A DNA stretch of 64,000 nucleotides from Ancylobacter aquaticus (GCF_004339465.1 NZ_SMFY01000002.1:682001-746000), one strand, 5' to 3'. Shown: positions 45,526 through 54,951, counted from the stretch's first letter. Numbers and translations: made by a program. The notes: generated by a model not told the origin, from the letters alone.

Positions 45526-47220
45526 TCAGAACACCCCGCCGATGAAGCCGGTCTCGTCGACGAAGATGTCTTCCGCCGCCGGACGGGAAGGCAGGCCCGG
45601 CATGGTCATCACCTCGCCGCACAGCGCCACCACGAAGCCGGCACCGGCCGAGAGGCGCACGTCGCGCACCGGCAAGGTGAACCCTTCCGGCGCGCCGCGC
45701 TTCGTCGGGTCGGCGGAGAAGCTGTACTGGGTCTTGGCCATGCAGATCGGCAGGTCGCCATAGCCCTGCGCCTCGAACTCGGCGAGCTTGCGCCGCGCGC
45801 CGGGCTCGATCGCCACCGCGCCGGCGCGGTAGATGCGCGTCGCGATTGCCTCGATCTTCTCCACGAGCGGCAGCGCACTGTCATAAAGCGGGCGGAAATT
45901 GGAAGGGCCGGCGGCCAGCGCCACCACCTCCTCGGCGAGGCCCATCGCCCCGGCCGATCCCTCGGCCCAGTGGGAGCACAGATGCACGCTGGCGCCCACC
46001 GCCGCGCAGGCCGCCTTGATGGCCTCGATCTCGGCTGATGTGTCGCTGGTGAAGCGGTTGATCGCCACCACCGCCGGCAGGCCGAACGCCTTCATGTTCT
46101 CGATGTGCCGCACAAGGTTCGAGGTGCCGGCCGACACGGCGGCGACATTCTCCGGCCCCAGATCCTTCTGCGACACGCCGCCATGCATCTTCAGCGCCCG
46201 CACCGTGGCGACGATGACCACCACGGAGGGCGTCAGCCCGGCCTGCCGGCACTTGATGTCGAGGAACTTCTCCGCCCCGAGATCAGCGCCGAAGCCGGCC
46301 TCCGTCACCACATAGTCGGCGAGGCCGAGTGCGGTGCGGGTCGCAATAACCGAATTGCAGCCATGGGCGATGTTGGCGAACGGGCCGCCATGCACCACCG
46401 CCGGGGTCGCCTCCAGCGTCTGCACCAGATTGGGCTGGAAGGCGTCGCGCAGCAGCGCGGTCATCGCCCCCGTCACCTTGATCTGGCCGGCGGTGATCGG
46501 CTGGCGGGCGCGGTTCTGCGCCACCACCATGCGGCCGAGCCGCTCCTCCAGGTCCTCCAGCGAGCGCGCGAGGCAGAAGATCGCCATCACCTCGCTCGCC
46601 ACGGTGATGTCGAAGCCGTCCTCGCGCGAGAAGCCGTTGCCCGGCCCGCCGAGCCCGACCACCACGCTGCGCAGGGCGCGGTCGTTCAGGTCGACCACGC
46701 GCCGCCAGTTGATGCGGCGGGTGTCGATGTCGAGGGCATTGCCCCAGTAAATGTGGTTGTCGATGGCGGCGGCGAGCAGATTGTGCGCGGCACTGATGGC
46801 GTGAAAATCGCCGGTGAAGTGCAGGTTGATGTCCTGCATCGGCACGATCTGCGCATGGCCGCCGCCGGTGGCGCCACCCTTGGAGCCGAACACCGGGCCG
46901 AGGCTCGGCTCGCGCAGGGCGATGGCCACGCGCTTGCCGACGCGGGCCAGCGCGTCGCCGAGGCCGATGGTCGTGGTGGTCTTGCCCTCGCCTGCCGGGG
47001 TCGGGTTGATGGCGGTGACGAGGATGAGCCTGCCATCCGCCTTTGCCTCGGCAGCGCGGGCGAAGTCGAGCGCGATCTTCGCCTTGTCGGGACCGTAGCG
47101 GTAGAGCGCGGCGGCCGGCACGCCCAGCTTGTCGCCGATCTCCTCGATGGGGCGCGGCGTGACCGATGCCGCGATGGCCGCATCGCTGGTAGGGTCGATC
47201 GTGCGCAGCGCGGTGTTCAT
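45526..47220 (-). CDS. fhs: formate--tetrahydrofolate ligase
   Basis: Makes 10-formyl-THF from formate, THF and ATP, feeding one-carbon metabolism. The 564 residues show the P-loop-like [20 protein letters not shown] near residue 65, [20 protein letters not shown], and [20 protein letters not shown], all typical of FTHFS. I chose the ATG at 47220 because GGGGAG lies 5 nt upstream; an earlier frame start at 47247 adds nine residues of no family match. It follows the DoxX gene by 26 nt. The tRNA-Leu gene lies 31 nt beyond its stop. Confidence 0.96.
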   Translation of the reverse strand: MNTALRTIDPTSDAAIAASVTPRPIEEIGDKLGVPAAALYRYGPDKAKIALDFARAAEAKADGRLILVTAINPTPAGEGKTTTTIGLGDALARVGKRVAIALREPSLGPVFGSKGGATGGGHAQIVPMQDINLHFTGDFHAISAAHNLLAAAIDNHIYWGNALDIDTRRINWRRVVDLNDRALRSVVVGLGGPGNGFSREDGFDITVASEVMAIFCLARSLEDLEERLGRMVVAQNRARQPITAGQIKVTGAMTALLRDAFQPNLVQTLEATPAVVHGGPFANIAHGCNSVIATRTALGLADYVVTEAGFGADLGAEKFLDIKCRQAGLTPSVVVIVATVRALKMHGGVSQKDLGPENVAAVSAGTSNLVRHIENMKAFGLPAVVAINRFTSDTSAEIEAIKAACAAVGASVHLCSHWAEGSAGAMGLAEEVVALAAGPSNFRPLYDSALPLVEKIEAIATRIYRAGAVAIEPGARRKLAEFEAQGYGDLPICMAKTQYSFSADPTKRGAPEGFTLPVRDVRLSAGAGFVVALCGEVMTMPGLPSRPAAEDIFVDETGFIGGVF

Positions 47221-47246
47221 GTCGGCTCCCCTTATCCCTTCCGCCA

Positions 47247-47657
47247 TCAGGCCGCGCGCGTGCGCTCGGCCAGGATAGCGACCAGCAACATGCCGCCCAG
47301 CACCGACAGATGCTCGACAGCCACATAGAATTCAAACTGCGCCATCGGACCTTCCATGCTCCAGAAATGGTGCGCGATAGGGATGGTCAGCAGCGTGAAG
47401 ATGCCCAGCGCCCCGGCCCCCAGCCACGTGGCCCGGTTCAGCAGGATCAGCAGCCCGCCGACAAGTTGGGTGATGATGGTCGCCGCTGCGAAAAGCCATG
47501 GCGGGCTGAGGCCGAAATGGGCCATCTCGGCCTCGGCACCGGCGAAATCGGTGAGCTTGGATATGGCGCTGCCGAGGAACATGAAGACAAGCAGGAGACG
47601 GGCAACAAAGGCCGTGATCGGCGAGCGCAGAATGCCGGAGATGATCGCGGGTGTCAT
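47247..47657 (-). CDS. DoxX family membrane protein
   Basis: A 136-residue protein with four membrane helices ([57 protein letters not shown], and [17 protein letters not shown]). The pattern [12 protein letters not shown] and PIAHHFW matches the DoxX/SURF4-like family. Function varies across the family and cannot be assigned. It ends 26 nt before the formate-THF ligase start. Confidence 0.88.
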   Translation of the reverse strand: MTPAIISGILRSPITAFVARLLLVFMFLGSAISKLTDFAGAEAEMAHFGLSPPWLFAAATIITQLVGGLLILLNRATWLGAGALGIFTLLTIPIAHHFWSMEGPMAQFEFYVAVEHLSVLGGMLLVAILAERTRAA

Positions 47658-47746
47658 CGGTGAGGGCCCTTAAGCGGCGCGATTTGCCGCATGCCGGCAT
47701 AACGCAGGGGAGGCCGAAAGGCGAGGTGCCCGCCGGCCTCCTTGTC

Positions 47747-48160
47747 TCAGGACGGCCGGCTTTTCGGATCGCCGTCCTTACCGTCCGACCCGTCCTCATC
47801 CGGCCCAGTGGCGTCCTCGTCCTCGTCCTCGTCACCTTCCTGGGCGGCCTTGGCCTCGGCGATAAACTCGGCGGCGTATTTCTTGGCGTCGCGCACGCTG
47901 TCGCCGAGTTCGCGGGCGTAGCGGTCGAGATCAACCCGGAGCCCGCCAACCGAGGGCTTTTCGGTCTCGGCGGCATAGGCGACCATGCGCAGTGACAGGC
48001 CGATATCGGAGGCCAGCACCGCCATGAAGCCGTCGCTCAAATCGTGATCGTCGGCATATTCCATGAGCATGTCGTAGAGCGCCGCGCGATGCTGATCGAA
48101 GGCGGCGTCATAACCTTCGTCGGCTTCATCTTCCGGGTTGTCCGTGATGCTATCGGCCAT
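47747..48160 (-). CDS. uncharacterised acidic alphaproteobacterial protein
   Basis: A 137-residue cytosolic protein without a recognised domain. The first 100 residues look helical (AALYDMLMEYADDHDLSDGF, LSLRMVAYAAETEKPS, RYARELGDSVRDAKKYAAEF). The C-terminal 35 residues are an acidic low-complexity tail (EGDEDEDEDATGPDEDGSDG), probably disordered. It starts 9 nt after the stop of gpt, so the two are likely co-transcribed. I do not know a function. Confidence 0.7.
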   Translation of the reverse strand: MADSITDNPEDEADEGYDAAFDQHRAALYDMLMEYADDHDLSDGFMAVLASDIGLSLRMVAYAAETEKPSVGGLRVDLDRYARELGDSVRDAKKYAAEFIAEAKAAQEGDEDEDEDATGPDEDGSDGKDGDPKSRPS

Positions 48161-48169
48161 GTCCTGTCC

Positions 48170-48694
48170 TCACGCTACCCCGTCGCGGATCGGCGGCTGG
48201 AAGCTCAGCCCCATGTCCCACGGGAAATAGATCCACGTATCCTGGCTCACCTCGGTGATGAAGGTGTCGATGAGCGGCCGGCCGAGCGGCTTGGCGTAGA
48301 CGGTGGCGAAATGCGCGGAAGGCAGCATATCGCGCACGAGGCGCGCCGTCTTGCCGGTATCGACCAGGTCGTCGATCACCAGCAGCCCCTTTCCGCCCGC
48401 GCCCGCCACCGCCGTCACCACATCGGCGATAGGCTTCAACACCTGCATCTCGCCCTGCTTGGTGTAGTCGTGATAGCTGGCGATGCACACCGTCTCGATC
48501 ATGCGCAGGCCAAGCTCGCGCGCCACGATCGCCGCCGGCACCAGCCCGCCCCGGGTGATGCAGACGATGCCCTCGAAAGGGCCCGCGCCGGCCAGCCGCC
48601 ACGCAAGGGCGCGCGCGTCGCGGTGAAACTGATCCCAGGAGACCGGAAAGGCCTTGTTCTGGCGGTCATCGGACATCAGGCGAAATCCCGGCAA
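48170..48694 (-). CDS. gpt: xanthine phosphoribosyltransferase
   Basis: A purine-salvage enzyme transferring phosphoribose from PRPP to xanthine or guanine. The 174 residues contain the PRPP-binding motif [17 protein letters not shown] (about 95-111), the N-terminal [20 protein letters not shown] loop, and the C-terminal [15 protein letters not shown], which is typical of Gpt with its base-stacking Trp. Length is close to E. coli Gpt. The acidic-tail protein gene follows after 9 nt. Confidence 0.93.
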   Translation of the reverse strand: MPGFRLMSDDRQNKAFPVSWDQFHRDARALAWRLAGAGPFEGIVCITRGGLVPAAIVARELGLRMIETVCIASYHDYTKQGEMQVLKPIADVVTAVAGAGGKGLLVIDDLVDTGKTARLVRDMLPSAHFATVYAKPLGRPLIDTFITEVSQDTWIYFPWDMGLSFQPPIRDGVA

Positions 48695-48800
48695 GGCTGG
48701 CAGAAACGTCAGCGGCGATCATTAGCGGCAGCGCCGCGCCTTCTCCAGTGCCGCCGGGCGGAAATTCCCCGCTTCGCACGGGAAAATCGGACCGGGAGGT

Positions 48801-49547
48801 TCACTTCCGCTGCGCCAGCGCCGCGACCATGGCCTCGACCGCCGCCACCGCCGCCGCCAGCCGCTCCGGATCGCGCCCGCGCACCACGAGATTGGTGTTG
48901 GGCCGCCCATCCTCGGCCATGAAGGGATAGCTGCCGATGCTCACCTCGGGGTGAGCGAGGGCGATGGCGCCAAGCGGCCCGCCGACATCGCCCTCGCGCG
49001 CATCGGCGCGCACGGTCTGCGAGAGCATACGCACGCCCGTCCGAAGCTTGGGCGCCACTTGGTCGAGCATCGCCTGCATGATGGTCGGCACGCCGGCCAT
49101 GACGATCACATTGCCGATCCAGAAGCCCGGCGCCTTGGAGACCGGGTTCTCCACGAGATCGGCGCCCTGCGGGATGCGGGCCATGCGCAGGCGCGCCTCG
49201 TTGAGGTCTTCCAGCTTGATGTATTCCAGCAGCATGGCGCGGGCGCGGGGGTCGACGTCGATCGGCACGCCGAAGGCCTTGGCCACCGAATCCGCCGTGA
49301 TGTCGTCATGTGTCGGGCCGATGCCGCCGGTGGTGAAGACATAGGTGTAGCGGGCGCGCAGCGCGTTAACTGCGCCGACGATCTCGTCCTCGATGTCGGG
49401 CACCACCCGCACCTCGCGCACATCGACGCCGATGGCCGTGAGATACTCGGCGATATAGCCGATGTTCCGGTCCTTGGTGCGCCCGGAAAGTATCTCGTCG
49501 CCGATGACCAACACCGCTGCCGACACCGGCTCTGCCGCATCCGCCAT
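48801..49547 (-). CDS. molybdopterin-binding / CinA N-terminal domain protein
   Basis: A 248-residue stand-alone MoCF (molybdopterin-binding-like) domain as found at the N-terminus of CinA. Motifs are AVLVIGDEILSGRTKDRNIG, VFTTGGIGPTHDDITADSVA and VSIGSYPFMAEDGRPNTNLV. It lacks the CinA C-terminal nicotinamide-mononucleotide deamidase domain, so the role may be ADP-ribose pyrophosphatase-like rather than competence. I chose the ATG at 49547 because GGGGAGA lies just upstream; the earlier frame start at 49664 adds 39 unrelated residues. It is divergent from the Anbu cluster. Confidence 0.88.
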   Translation of the reverse strand: MADAAEPVSAAVLVIGDEILSGRTKDRNIGYIAEYLTAIGVDVREVRVVPDIEDEIVGAVNALRARYTYVFTTGGIGPTHDDITADSVAKAFGVPIDVDPRARAMLLEYIKLEDLNEARLRMARIPQGADLVENPVSKAPGFWIGNVIVMAGVPTIMQAMLDQVAPKLRTGVRMLSQTVRADAREGDVGGPLGAIALAHPEVSIGSYPFMAEDGRPNTNLVVRGRDPERLAAAVAAVEAMVAALAQRK

Positions 49548-49749
49548 TCGATTCTCCCCCCAACCGGGATGACGACGCCGCCATCCGCCGCAATTCACCG
49601 CACTCGTCGCCGCTTGCGAGGGCACAATGCCCTCGAAATGGGCAAATGGTGCGCTATCTCGCAATTATCGCCTTGGGACGGGTTCCTCCCCTTCCGCTGG
49701 CACGAGCTTTGTAGCTAACTTGGCGGAGTTGGGGAGTAGATTTGCACCA

Positions 49750-51171
49750 ATGAGCGTCGCCTTCGACGAAATGACCAATGCGGACGGTTCGATCCGTCCC
49801 GCCTATGCCGCGCTCTCCCGCTGGTTGAGCAATGTGCCGCCCGACGTGCTGGACTATCGCCGCCGGGAAGCCGAGTTCATTTTCCGGCGCATCGGCATCA
49901 CTTTCGCCGTCTATGGCGAGAGCGATGCGCAGGAGCGCCTGATCCCCTTCGACATCATCCCGCGCATCCTCGCCGGCAGCGAGTGGCGCCGGCTGGCGCT
50001 GGGGCTGGAACAGCGCACCAAGGCGCTGAACCTTTACCTCAAGGACATCTATTCCCGGCGCGAGGTTCTCAAGGCGGGCGTGGTGCCGGAGGACCTCGTC
50101 TACCAGAACCCCGCCTTCCGGCCGGAAATGAACGGCCAGAAGGTGCCGCACGACCTCTATGTCCACATTGCCGGCATCGACGTGGTGCGCGTCGATTCCG
50201 AAACGTTCTATGTGCTGGAGGACAATGCCCGCACGCCTTCCGGCGTCTCCTACATGCTGGAGAACCGCGAGATCATGATGCGGCTCTTCCCGGAGTTGTT
50301 CGCGGATAACCGCGTCGCGCCGGTGGAGAACTACACGGATGAATTGCTGGCGACGCTGAAATCGCTGGCGCCGGGCACCTCCAACAGCGACCCCGCCGTG
50401 GTGGTGCTGACGCCGGGCATCTACAACTCGGCCTATTACGAGCACTCCTTCCTCGCCGACAAGCTGGGCGTGGAACTGGTGGAAGGCCGCGACCTGTTCG
50501 TGCGCAACGATGTCGTCTACATGCGCACCACCGAGGGGCCGCGCCGCGTCGACGTTATTTATCGCCGCCTCGACGACGATTTCATCGACCCTCTCACCTT
50601 CCGCCCTGACAGCACGCTCGGCGTGCCGGGGCTGATGAGCGCCTACAATGCCGGCAACGTCACGCTGACCAACGCAGTCGGCACCGGCGTTGCCGACGAC
50701 AAGGCGGTCTACAGCTACATGCCGGATATCATCCGCTTCTATCTCGGCGAGGAGCCGCTGCTGAAGAACGTGCCGACGTGGCGGTGCCGCGAGCCGGACC
50801 ACCTGAAATACGTGCTCGACCATCTGAACGAGCTGGTGGTGAAGGAAGTCCACGGCTCCGGCGGCTACGGCATGCTCATCGGCCCGCGCGCCGACAAGGC
50901 GCAGATCGAGCTTTTCCGCGCCAAGTTGAAGCAGGACCCGAACAATTTCATCGCCCAGCCGACGCTGGCCCTGTCGACCTGCCCGACCTTCGTCGAGGAA
51001 GGCATCGCTCCGCGCCATGTCGACCTGCGCCCCTTCGTGCTGACCGGCTCCGACAAGGTGCGCATCGTGCCGGGCGGGCTGACCCGCGTGGCGCTGGAGG
51101 CCGGCTCGCTGGTGGTCAACTCCAGCCAGGGCGGCGGGACCAAGGACACCTGGGTGCTGGAGGAGAGCTGA
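49750..51171 (+). CDS. circularly permuted ATP-grasp type 2 protein (Anbu-associated)
   Basis: A 473-residue predicted peptide or amide-bond ligase. The region FYVLEDNARTPSGVSYMLEN and the end ELVVKEVHGSGGYGMLIGPR, then GGLTRVALEAGSLVVNSSQGGGTKDTWVLEE, are hallmarks of the permuted ATP-grasp family found with alpha-E and transglutaminase genes. I chose the ATG at 49750; the longer frame from 49627 adds non-family sequence. It is the first gene of the Anbu cluster. A LysE exporter gene and a palindromic repeat separate it from the alpha-E gene, which is unusual because these genes are normally adjacent. Confidence 0.92.
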   Translation: MSVAFDEMTNADGSIRPAYAALSRWLSNVPPDVLDYRRREAEFIFRRIGITFAVYGESDAQERLIPFDIIPRILAGSEWRRLALGLEQRTKALNLYLKDIYSRREVLKAGVVPEDLVYQNPAFRPEMNGQKVPHDLYVHIAGIDVVRVDSETFYVLEDNARTPSGVSYMLENREIMMRLFPELFADNRVAPVENYTDELLATLKSLAPGTSNSDPAVVVLTPGIYNSAYYEHSFLADKLGVELVEGRDLFVRNDVVYMRTTEGPRRVDVIYRRLDDDFIDPLTFRPDSTLGVPGLMSAYNAGNVTLTNAVGTGVADDKAVYSYMPDIIRFYLGEEPLLKNVPTWRCREPDHLKYVLDHLNELVVKEVHGSGGYGMLIGPRADKAQIELFRAKLKQDPNNFIAQPTLALSTCPTFVEEGIAPRHVDLRPFVLTGSDKVRIVPGGLTRVALEAGSLVVNSSQGGGTKDTWVLEES

Positions 51172-51200
51172 GGTCGGCATTCGGAAAACGGAAAGGACCA

Positions 51201-51297
51201 CGTCATCCTGAGGTGCCCGGCGCAGCCGGGCTTTAAGGGATAATCGCCCCAGATGAGCATCCTTCGAGGCTCGCTTCGCTCGCACCTCGGGATGACG
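51201..51297. repeat. intergenic palindromic repeat (CGTCATCCTGAGGTG / CACCTCGGGATGACG)
   Basis: A 97-bp element with 15-bp terminal inverted arms (51201-51215 and 51283-51297) carrying one mismatch, and an inner hairpin CCCGGC-GCA-GCCGGG. Its outer ends match those of the element at 7092-7183. It lies between the ATP-grasp gene and the LysE gene. Confidence 0.8.
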
Positions 51298-51328
51298 GTG
51301 CTCTCTGGAACGCATTGAGGGAGCCCCG

Positions 51329-51952
51329 ATGTCGATTGAAACATGGCTGGCCTTCGTTGCCGCCTCGGCGGTCCTGCTGGTGATCCCCGGGCCGACCATC
51401 CTGCTCGTCGTGTCCTATGCGCTCGGCCAGGGGCGCAAGGTCGCCTTCCCGGTGGCGCTGGGCGTGGCGCTGGGTGACTTCACCGCCATGACACTGTCCA
51501 TGCTCGGCCTCGGCGCCCTGCTGGCCACCTCGGCGACGCTGTTTACCGCGTTGAAATGGATCGGCGCCGCCTATCTCATCTGGCTCGGCATCAAGCTCTG
51601 GCGCGCCGGCGGGCAGGCCAGCTTCGGCGAGGCCCGCCCGGCGGGATCGGCCGTCTCGATGGTGGCGCATGCCTGGGTCGTCACGGCGCTGAACCCCAAG
51701 AGCATCACCTTCTTCGTGGCGTTCCTGCCGCAATTCCTCGATCCGGGGCGGGATTTTCTCACCCAGCTGGCGATTTTCGAGGCAACGTTCCTGTTCCTCG
51801 CCGCCGCCAACGCCTTCGGCTATGCGCTGCTCGCCGGTCGCCTGCGCGGGACGGTGCAGAACACGCGACGGGTCGCTATCATCAACCGGGTCGGCGGTTC
51901 GCTGCTGATCGCGGCGGGCGTCGCAACGCTCGCCTGGCGCAACGCCAAATAG
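51329..51952 (+). CDS. LysE family amino-acid exporter
   Basis: A 207-residue translocator with about six hydrophobic segments. The motif LLVIPGPTILLVVSYALGQGRK (residues 18-38) is the typical LysE/RhtB PGP signature, followed by VALGVALGDFTAM and TALKWIGAAYLIWLGIKLWR. The final segment ends NRVGGSLLIAAGVATLAWRNA. It exports amino acids or homoserine-lactone-type compounds in the family. It is inserted between the ATP-grasp and alpha-E genes and ends 12 nt before the latter, so it may be part of the same transcript. Confidence 0.93.
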   Translation: MSIETWLAFVAASAVLLVIPGPTILLVVSYALGQGRKVAFPVALGVALGDFTAMTLSMLGLGALLATSATLFTALKWIGAAYLIWLGIKLWRAGGQASFGEARPAGSAVSMVAHAWVVTALNPKSITFFVAFLPQFLDPGRDFLTQLAIFEATFLFLAAANAFGYALLAGRLRGTVQNTRRVAIINRVGGSLLIAAGVATLAWRNAK

Positions 51953-51964
51953 AACGCGGGTCCC

Positions 51965-52909
51965 ATGCTTTCTCGTACTGCCGACAATCTTTACTGGCTG
52001 TCCCGCTACATGGAGCGGGCGGACTGCCTCGCCCGCATTCTCGATGTGACGCAGCGTCTCGCCCAGTTGCCGGCGGCCTATGGCGGCTCGACCAATGAGT
52101 GGCGCTCGGCCCTGCTCACCGCCGGCTGCGCCGAGCAGTTCAAGCTCGTTTATGGCGACGACATCAGCGAGCAGAACGTCATCGCCTTCCTGGCCTTCTC
52201 GCCGGAAAACCCGTCCTCGATCCGCAACTGCTTCGAGATCGCCCGCACCAATGCCCGCTCGGTCCGCACCGCGCTGACCATGGAGATGTGGGAGACGATC
52301 AACTCCTCGTGGCTGGAGCTGAAGCGCTATTCCACCAAGAACATGACGCACGAGGAACTCGCGCGCTTCATGGCCTTCGTCAAGGAAACCTCGCTGCGCT
52401 TCGACGGTGCCGCCTACCGCACCATGCTGCGCAACGATGCCTTCTGGTTCTCCCGCGTGGGCATGTATGTCGAGCGCGCCGACAACACGGCCCGCATCCT
52501 TGATGTGAAATACCATGTGCTGTTGCCCGATTCCGAGCACATCGGCGGGCCGCTGGACTACTTCCAGTGGGCGTCGATCCTGCGCTCGGTATCGGCGCTG
52601 ACCTCGTTCCACTGGGTCTACCGCGAAAGCGTGAAGCCGTGGCTGGTGGCCGACCTGTTGATCCTCAACGCGCAGATGCCGCGCTCGCTGACCAGTTGCT
52701 ACCAGAACATAACGCGCTATCTCGACGATATAGCCAACTTTTACGGCCGCCAGGGCGGCTCGCAGAGGCTGGCGCGCTCAACCCTGACCCGGCTCGGCAA
52801 CAGCCGCATGGAGGACATTTTCCAGACCGGACTGCACGAATACATCGACACCTTCGTGACCGAGAACAACCGCCTCGGCTCCATCGTCAACGAGCAATAC
52901 CTGCTCTGA
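51965..52909 (+). CDS. alpha-E domain-containing protein (Anbu-associated)
   Basis: A 314-residue all-helical protein beginning MLSRTADNLYWLSRYMERAD, the signature start of the alpha-E family, with a matching internal phrase FWFSRVGMYVERADNTARIL near residue 165. The C-terminal EYIDTFVTENNRLGSIVNEQ is typical. The family always travels with the permuted ATP-grasp and transglutaminase genes and is thought to take part in synthesis or processing of a peptide product; no activity is proven. The transglutaminase gene follows after 13 nt. Confidence 0.93.
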   Translation: MLSRTADNLYWLSRYMERADCLARILDVTQRLAQLPAAYGGSTNEWRSALLTAGCAEQFKLVYGDDISEQNVIAFLAFSPENPSSIRNCFEIARTNARSVRTALTMEMWETINSSWLELKRYSTKNMTHEELARFMAFVKETSLRFDGAAYRTMLRNDAFWFSRVGMYVERADNTARILDVKYHVLLPDSEHIGGPLDYFQWASILRSVSALTSFHWVYRESVKPWLVADLLILNAQMPRSLTSCYQNITRYLDDIANFYGRQGGSQRLARSTLTRLGNSRMEDIFQTGLHEYIDTFVTENNRLGSIVNEQYLL

Positions 52910-52922
52910 ACCGGCCTGCGTC

Positions 52923-53759
52923 ATGCGTATCCATGTCAACCACGCCACCATCTACACCTACGACCCGCCGGCCAATGGCGCGATCCAGACCCTGCGCCTG
53001 ACGCCGCGCAACCATGATGGCCAGTATGTCGTCGGCTGGCGCATCGACGTCTCGGAAGGCTGCCAGTTGCGCGCCCATCAGGACGCGTTCGGCAATCTGA
53101 CCCACACTTTCGCGCTGGACGGCCCGATCAAGGAGCTGCGCGTGCTGGTGGAGGGCGAGGTCGAGACGCAGGACACCGCCGGCGTCATCCGCGGCATAAA
53201 CGAGCGCTTCCCGCCGACCTTCTTCCTGCGAAGCTCGGAGCTCACCAGCCCCGACGCCGAGCTGATCGCCTTCGCGGAATCCGTCGCCGGCGGCGAGAGC
53301 GACCGCATCGCCCGCCTGCACGCGCTGATGGACGCCATCACCGCGACGATGAAATTCGACGACGACCCGACCCATGCCTCCACCACCGCCGCCGCCGCCT
53401 TCAAGGCGAAGAGCGGCGTGTGCCAGGATTTCGCCCATGTCTTCACCGCCTGCGCCCGTCATATCGGTGTGCCGGCACGCTATGTGAGCGGCTATCTCGT
53501 GGGCGACGGAGCCGAGGTCGCGCAGGGCGCCGGCCATCAGGCCGGGCACGCGTGGTCGGAAGCCTATGTCGAGGGGCTGGGCTGGATCGGCTTCGACGCC
53601 GCCCAGTGCCAGTGCCCGACCGAGGCCTATGTCCGCCTTGCGGTCGGGCTCGACTATCTCGGCGCCGCCCCGGTGCGGGGCAACCGCTATGGCGGCGGGG
53701 ATGAAAACCTCACCGTCGCCCTGAAGGTCGACCAGTCGAGCCGCCAGGTGCAGGGCTGA
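52923..53759 (+). CDS. transglutaminase-like protease family protein (Anbu-associated)
   Basis: A 278-residue protein with a bacterial transglutaminase N-terminal beta domain (1-150; IHVNHATIYTYDPPANGAIQ) and a papain-like transglutaminase core. The catalytic triad is visible as Cys in SGVCQDFAHVFTACAR (about 163), His in GHAWSEAYVEGLG (about 208) and Asp in GFDAAQCQCP (about 223). No signal peptide is present, so it is cytosolic. It is 13 nt after the alpha-E gene and 112 nt before the Anbu gene. Confidence 0.92.
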   Translation: MRIHVNHATIYTYDPPANGAIQTLRLTPRNHDGQYVVGWRIDVSEGCQLRAHQDAFGNLTHTFALDGPIKELRVLVEGEVETQDTAGVIRGINERFPPTFFLRSSELTSPDAELIAFAESVAGGESDRIARLHALMDAITATMKFDDDPTHASTTAAAAFKAKSGVCQDFAHVFTACARHIGVPARYVSGYLVGDGAEVAQGAGHQAGHAWSEAYVEGLGWIGFDAAQCQCPTEAYVRLAVGLDYLGAAPVRGNRYGGGDENLTVALKVDQSSRQVQG

Positions 53760-53871
53760 AGTATCTCAGCCGAACAGGCATTGCCGAGGTTGCCCCGCAG
53801 GAAAGCGGCCCGGTATAAGGGCGCGGGGCGGCGCTGTTTGGCGCCGGCGCGGATGGGAGAAGTGCCTTTTC

Positions 53872-54612
53872 ATGACCTATTGTTGCGGCATTCTGGTGCG
53901 TGACGGCCTCGTCATGATCGCCGATACGAGGACCAATGCCGGCCTCGACAACGTCTCGACCTTCCGCAAGCTCCATGTCTTCGAGGAGCCCGGCCGCCAT
54001 GTGCTGGCGCTGTCCACCGCCGGCAACCTGTCGATCTCGCAGGCGGTGATCAGCACGCTGCAGGAGGGGCTGGAGAATCCGGAGACCGGCGCCAAGGAGA
54101 CGCTCGCGACCTGCAGCAGCATGTTCCGCGCCACCCAGCTGGTCGGGCGAGCAGTGCGTCATGTCTATGATCTCTACGGCACCGCGCTGAAGGAAGCCGA
54201 TCTGCGCTTCGACGTCTCATTCCTCTTCGGCGGCCAGGTGAATGGCGGGCGCATGCGGCTGTTCATGATCTATGCCGCCGGCAATTTCATCGAGTGCACC
54301 AGCGACACGCCCTTCCTGCAGATCGGCGAGCACAAATATGGCAAGCCGGTGCTGGACCGCTCCATCACCTTCGACACCGATCTGCTGGACGCGCTGAAAT
54401 CCGGCCTGATCTCGATGGATTCGACCATGCGCTCTAATCTCGGCGTCGGCATGCCGATCGACATTCTGGCGGCGCGGCGCGATGCCGGACAGGCCGAGGT
54501 GAACTATCGCATCGAAGCGGGCGAGCCCTATTATCACGATCTGCGCGAGCGCTGGTCGGCGGCGCTGCGGGCCGCGCATACTGCAATCCCGCGCCCACCC
54601 TATGGGCGCTGA
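53872..54612 (+). CDS. Anbu (ancestral proteasome beta-like) peptidase
   Basis: A 246-residue member of the proteasome/HslV superfamily. After Met removal the N-terminal nucleophile is Thr (MTYCCGILVRDGL); the family Asp (MIADTRTN, Asp17 of the mature chain) and Lys (TFRKLHV, Lys32) complete the Thr-Asp-Lys set. AGNLSISQAV corresponds to the GSxx loop. Anbu forms open-ring or helical assemblies and sits with ATP-grasp, alpha-E and transglutaminase genes, as here. No ATPase partner gene is adjacent, unlike HslV. Confidence 0.92.
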   Translation: MTYCCGILVRDGLVMIADTRTNAGLDNVSTFRKLHVFEEPGRHVLALSTAGNLSISQAVISTLQEGLENPETGAKETLATCSSMFRATQLVGRAVRHVYDLYGTALKEADLRFDVSFLFGGQVNGGRMRLFMIYAAGNFIECTSDTPFLQIGEHKYGKPVLDRSITFDTDLLDALKSGLISMDSTMRSNLGVGMPIDILAARRDAGQAEVNYRIEAGEPYYHDLRERWSAALRAAHTAIPRPPYGR

Positions 54613-54710
54613 TGGGCGATCGAAAGCAAAATGGGCCGCCCGCATGCGTATACGAGCGACCCAATTTGTAAAAGCCTGCGCTTGGCGTCAGACCAGAAGC
54701 CATTTCACCG

Positions 54711-54779
54711 TCAGGTGAGCAGCCAGATCAAAAGAATGATCGGAATCGGAATACCGATAAGCCACAAAAGAATAGGCAT
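54711..54779 (-). CDS. 22-residue single-helix membrane peptide
   Basis: A very short gene read as MPILLWLIGIPIPII followed by LLIWLLT and a stop. It is almost entirely hydrophobic and would span the membrane once. The support is a strong ribosome site (GGAGGGC, 6-10 nt before the ATG) and an EcfG-type promoter about 43 nt upstream. Similar tiny hydrophobic peptides with the phrase LLWLxGIPIP are scattered in Rhizobiales genomes but have no known role. It is missed by ordinary gene-length cut-offs. Confidence 0.65.
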   Translation of the reverse strand: MPILLWLIGIPIPIILLIWLLT

Positions 54780-54821
54780 GATTTTGCCCTCCGGGTTAGC
54801 AAGCGTGGGGTTCGCCTTGAT

Positions 54822-54846
54822 AACGTCGAAATTGCTTTTGAGTTCC
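54822..54846 (-). promoter_or_regulatory. EcfG (general stress response sigma factor) promoter
   Basis: On the minus strand GGAAC (54846-54842) is followed by exactly 16 nt and then CGTT (54825-54822). This is the consensus for the alphaproteobacterial general stress sigma factor EcfG/SigT (GGAAC-N16/17-CGTT). The expected start of transcription lies about 35 nt before the ATG of the 22-residue peptide gene. Sequence match is exact; control is inference. Confidence 0.75.
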
Positions 54847-54951
54847 TTATCGTGCCCGAAACCGTGACATAACGTTGCCTCTGTCCGCAACCGGGACATC
54901 GGCACACAGCCTAAGCGTCGGCCAACGGCGCGCTCGTCGGGAGACTTCCAC

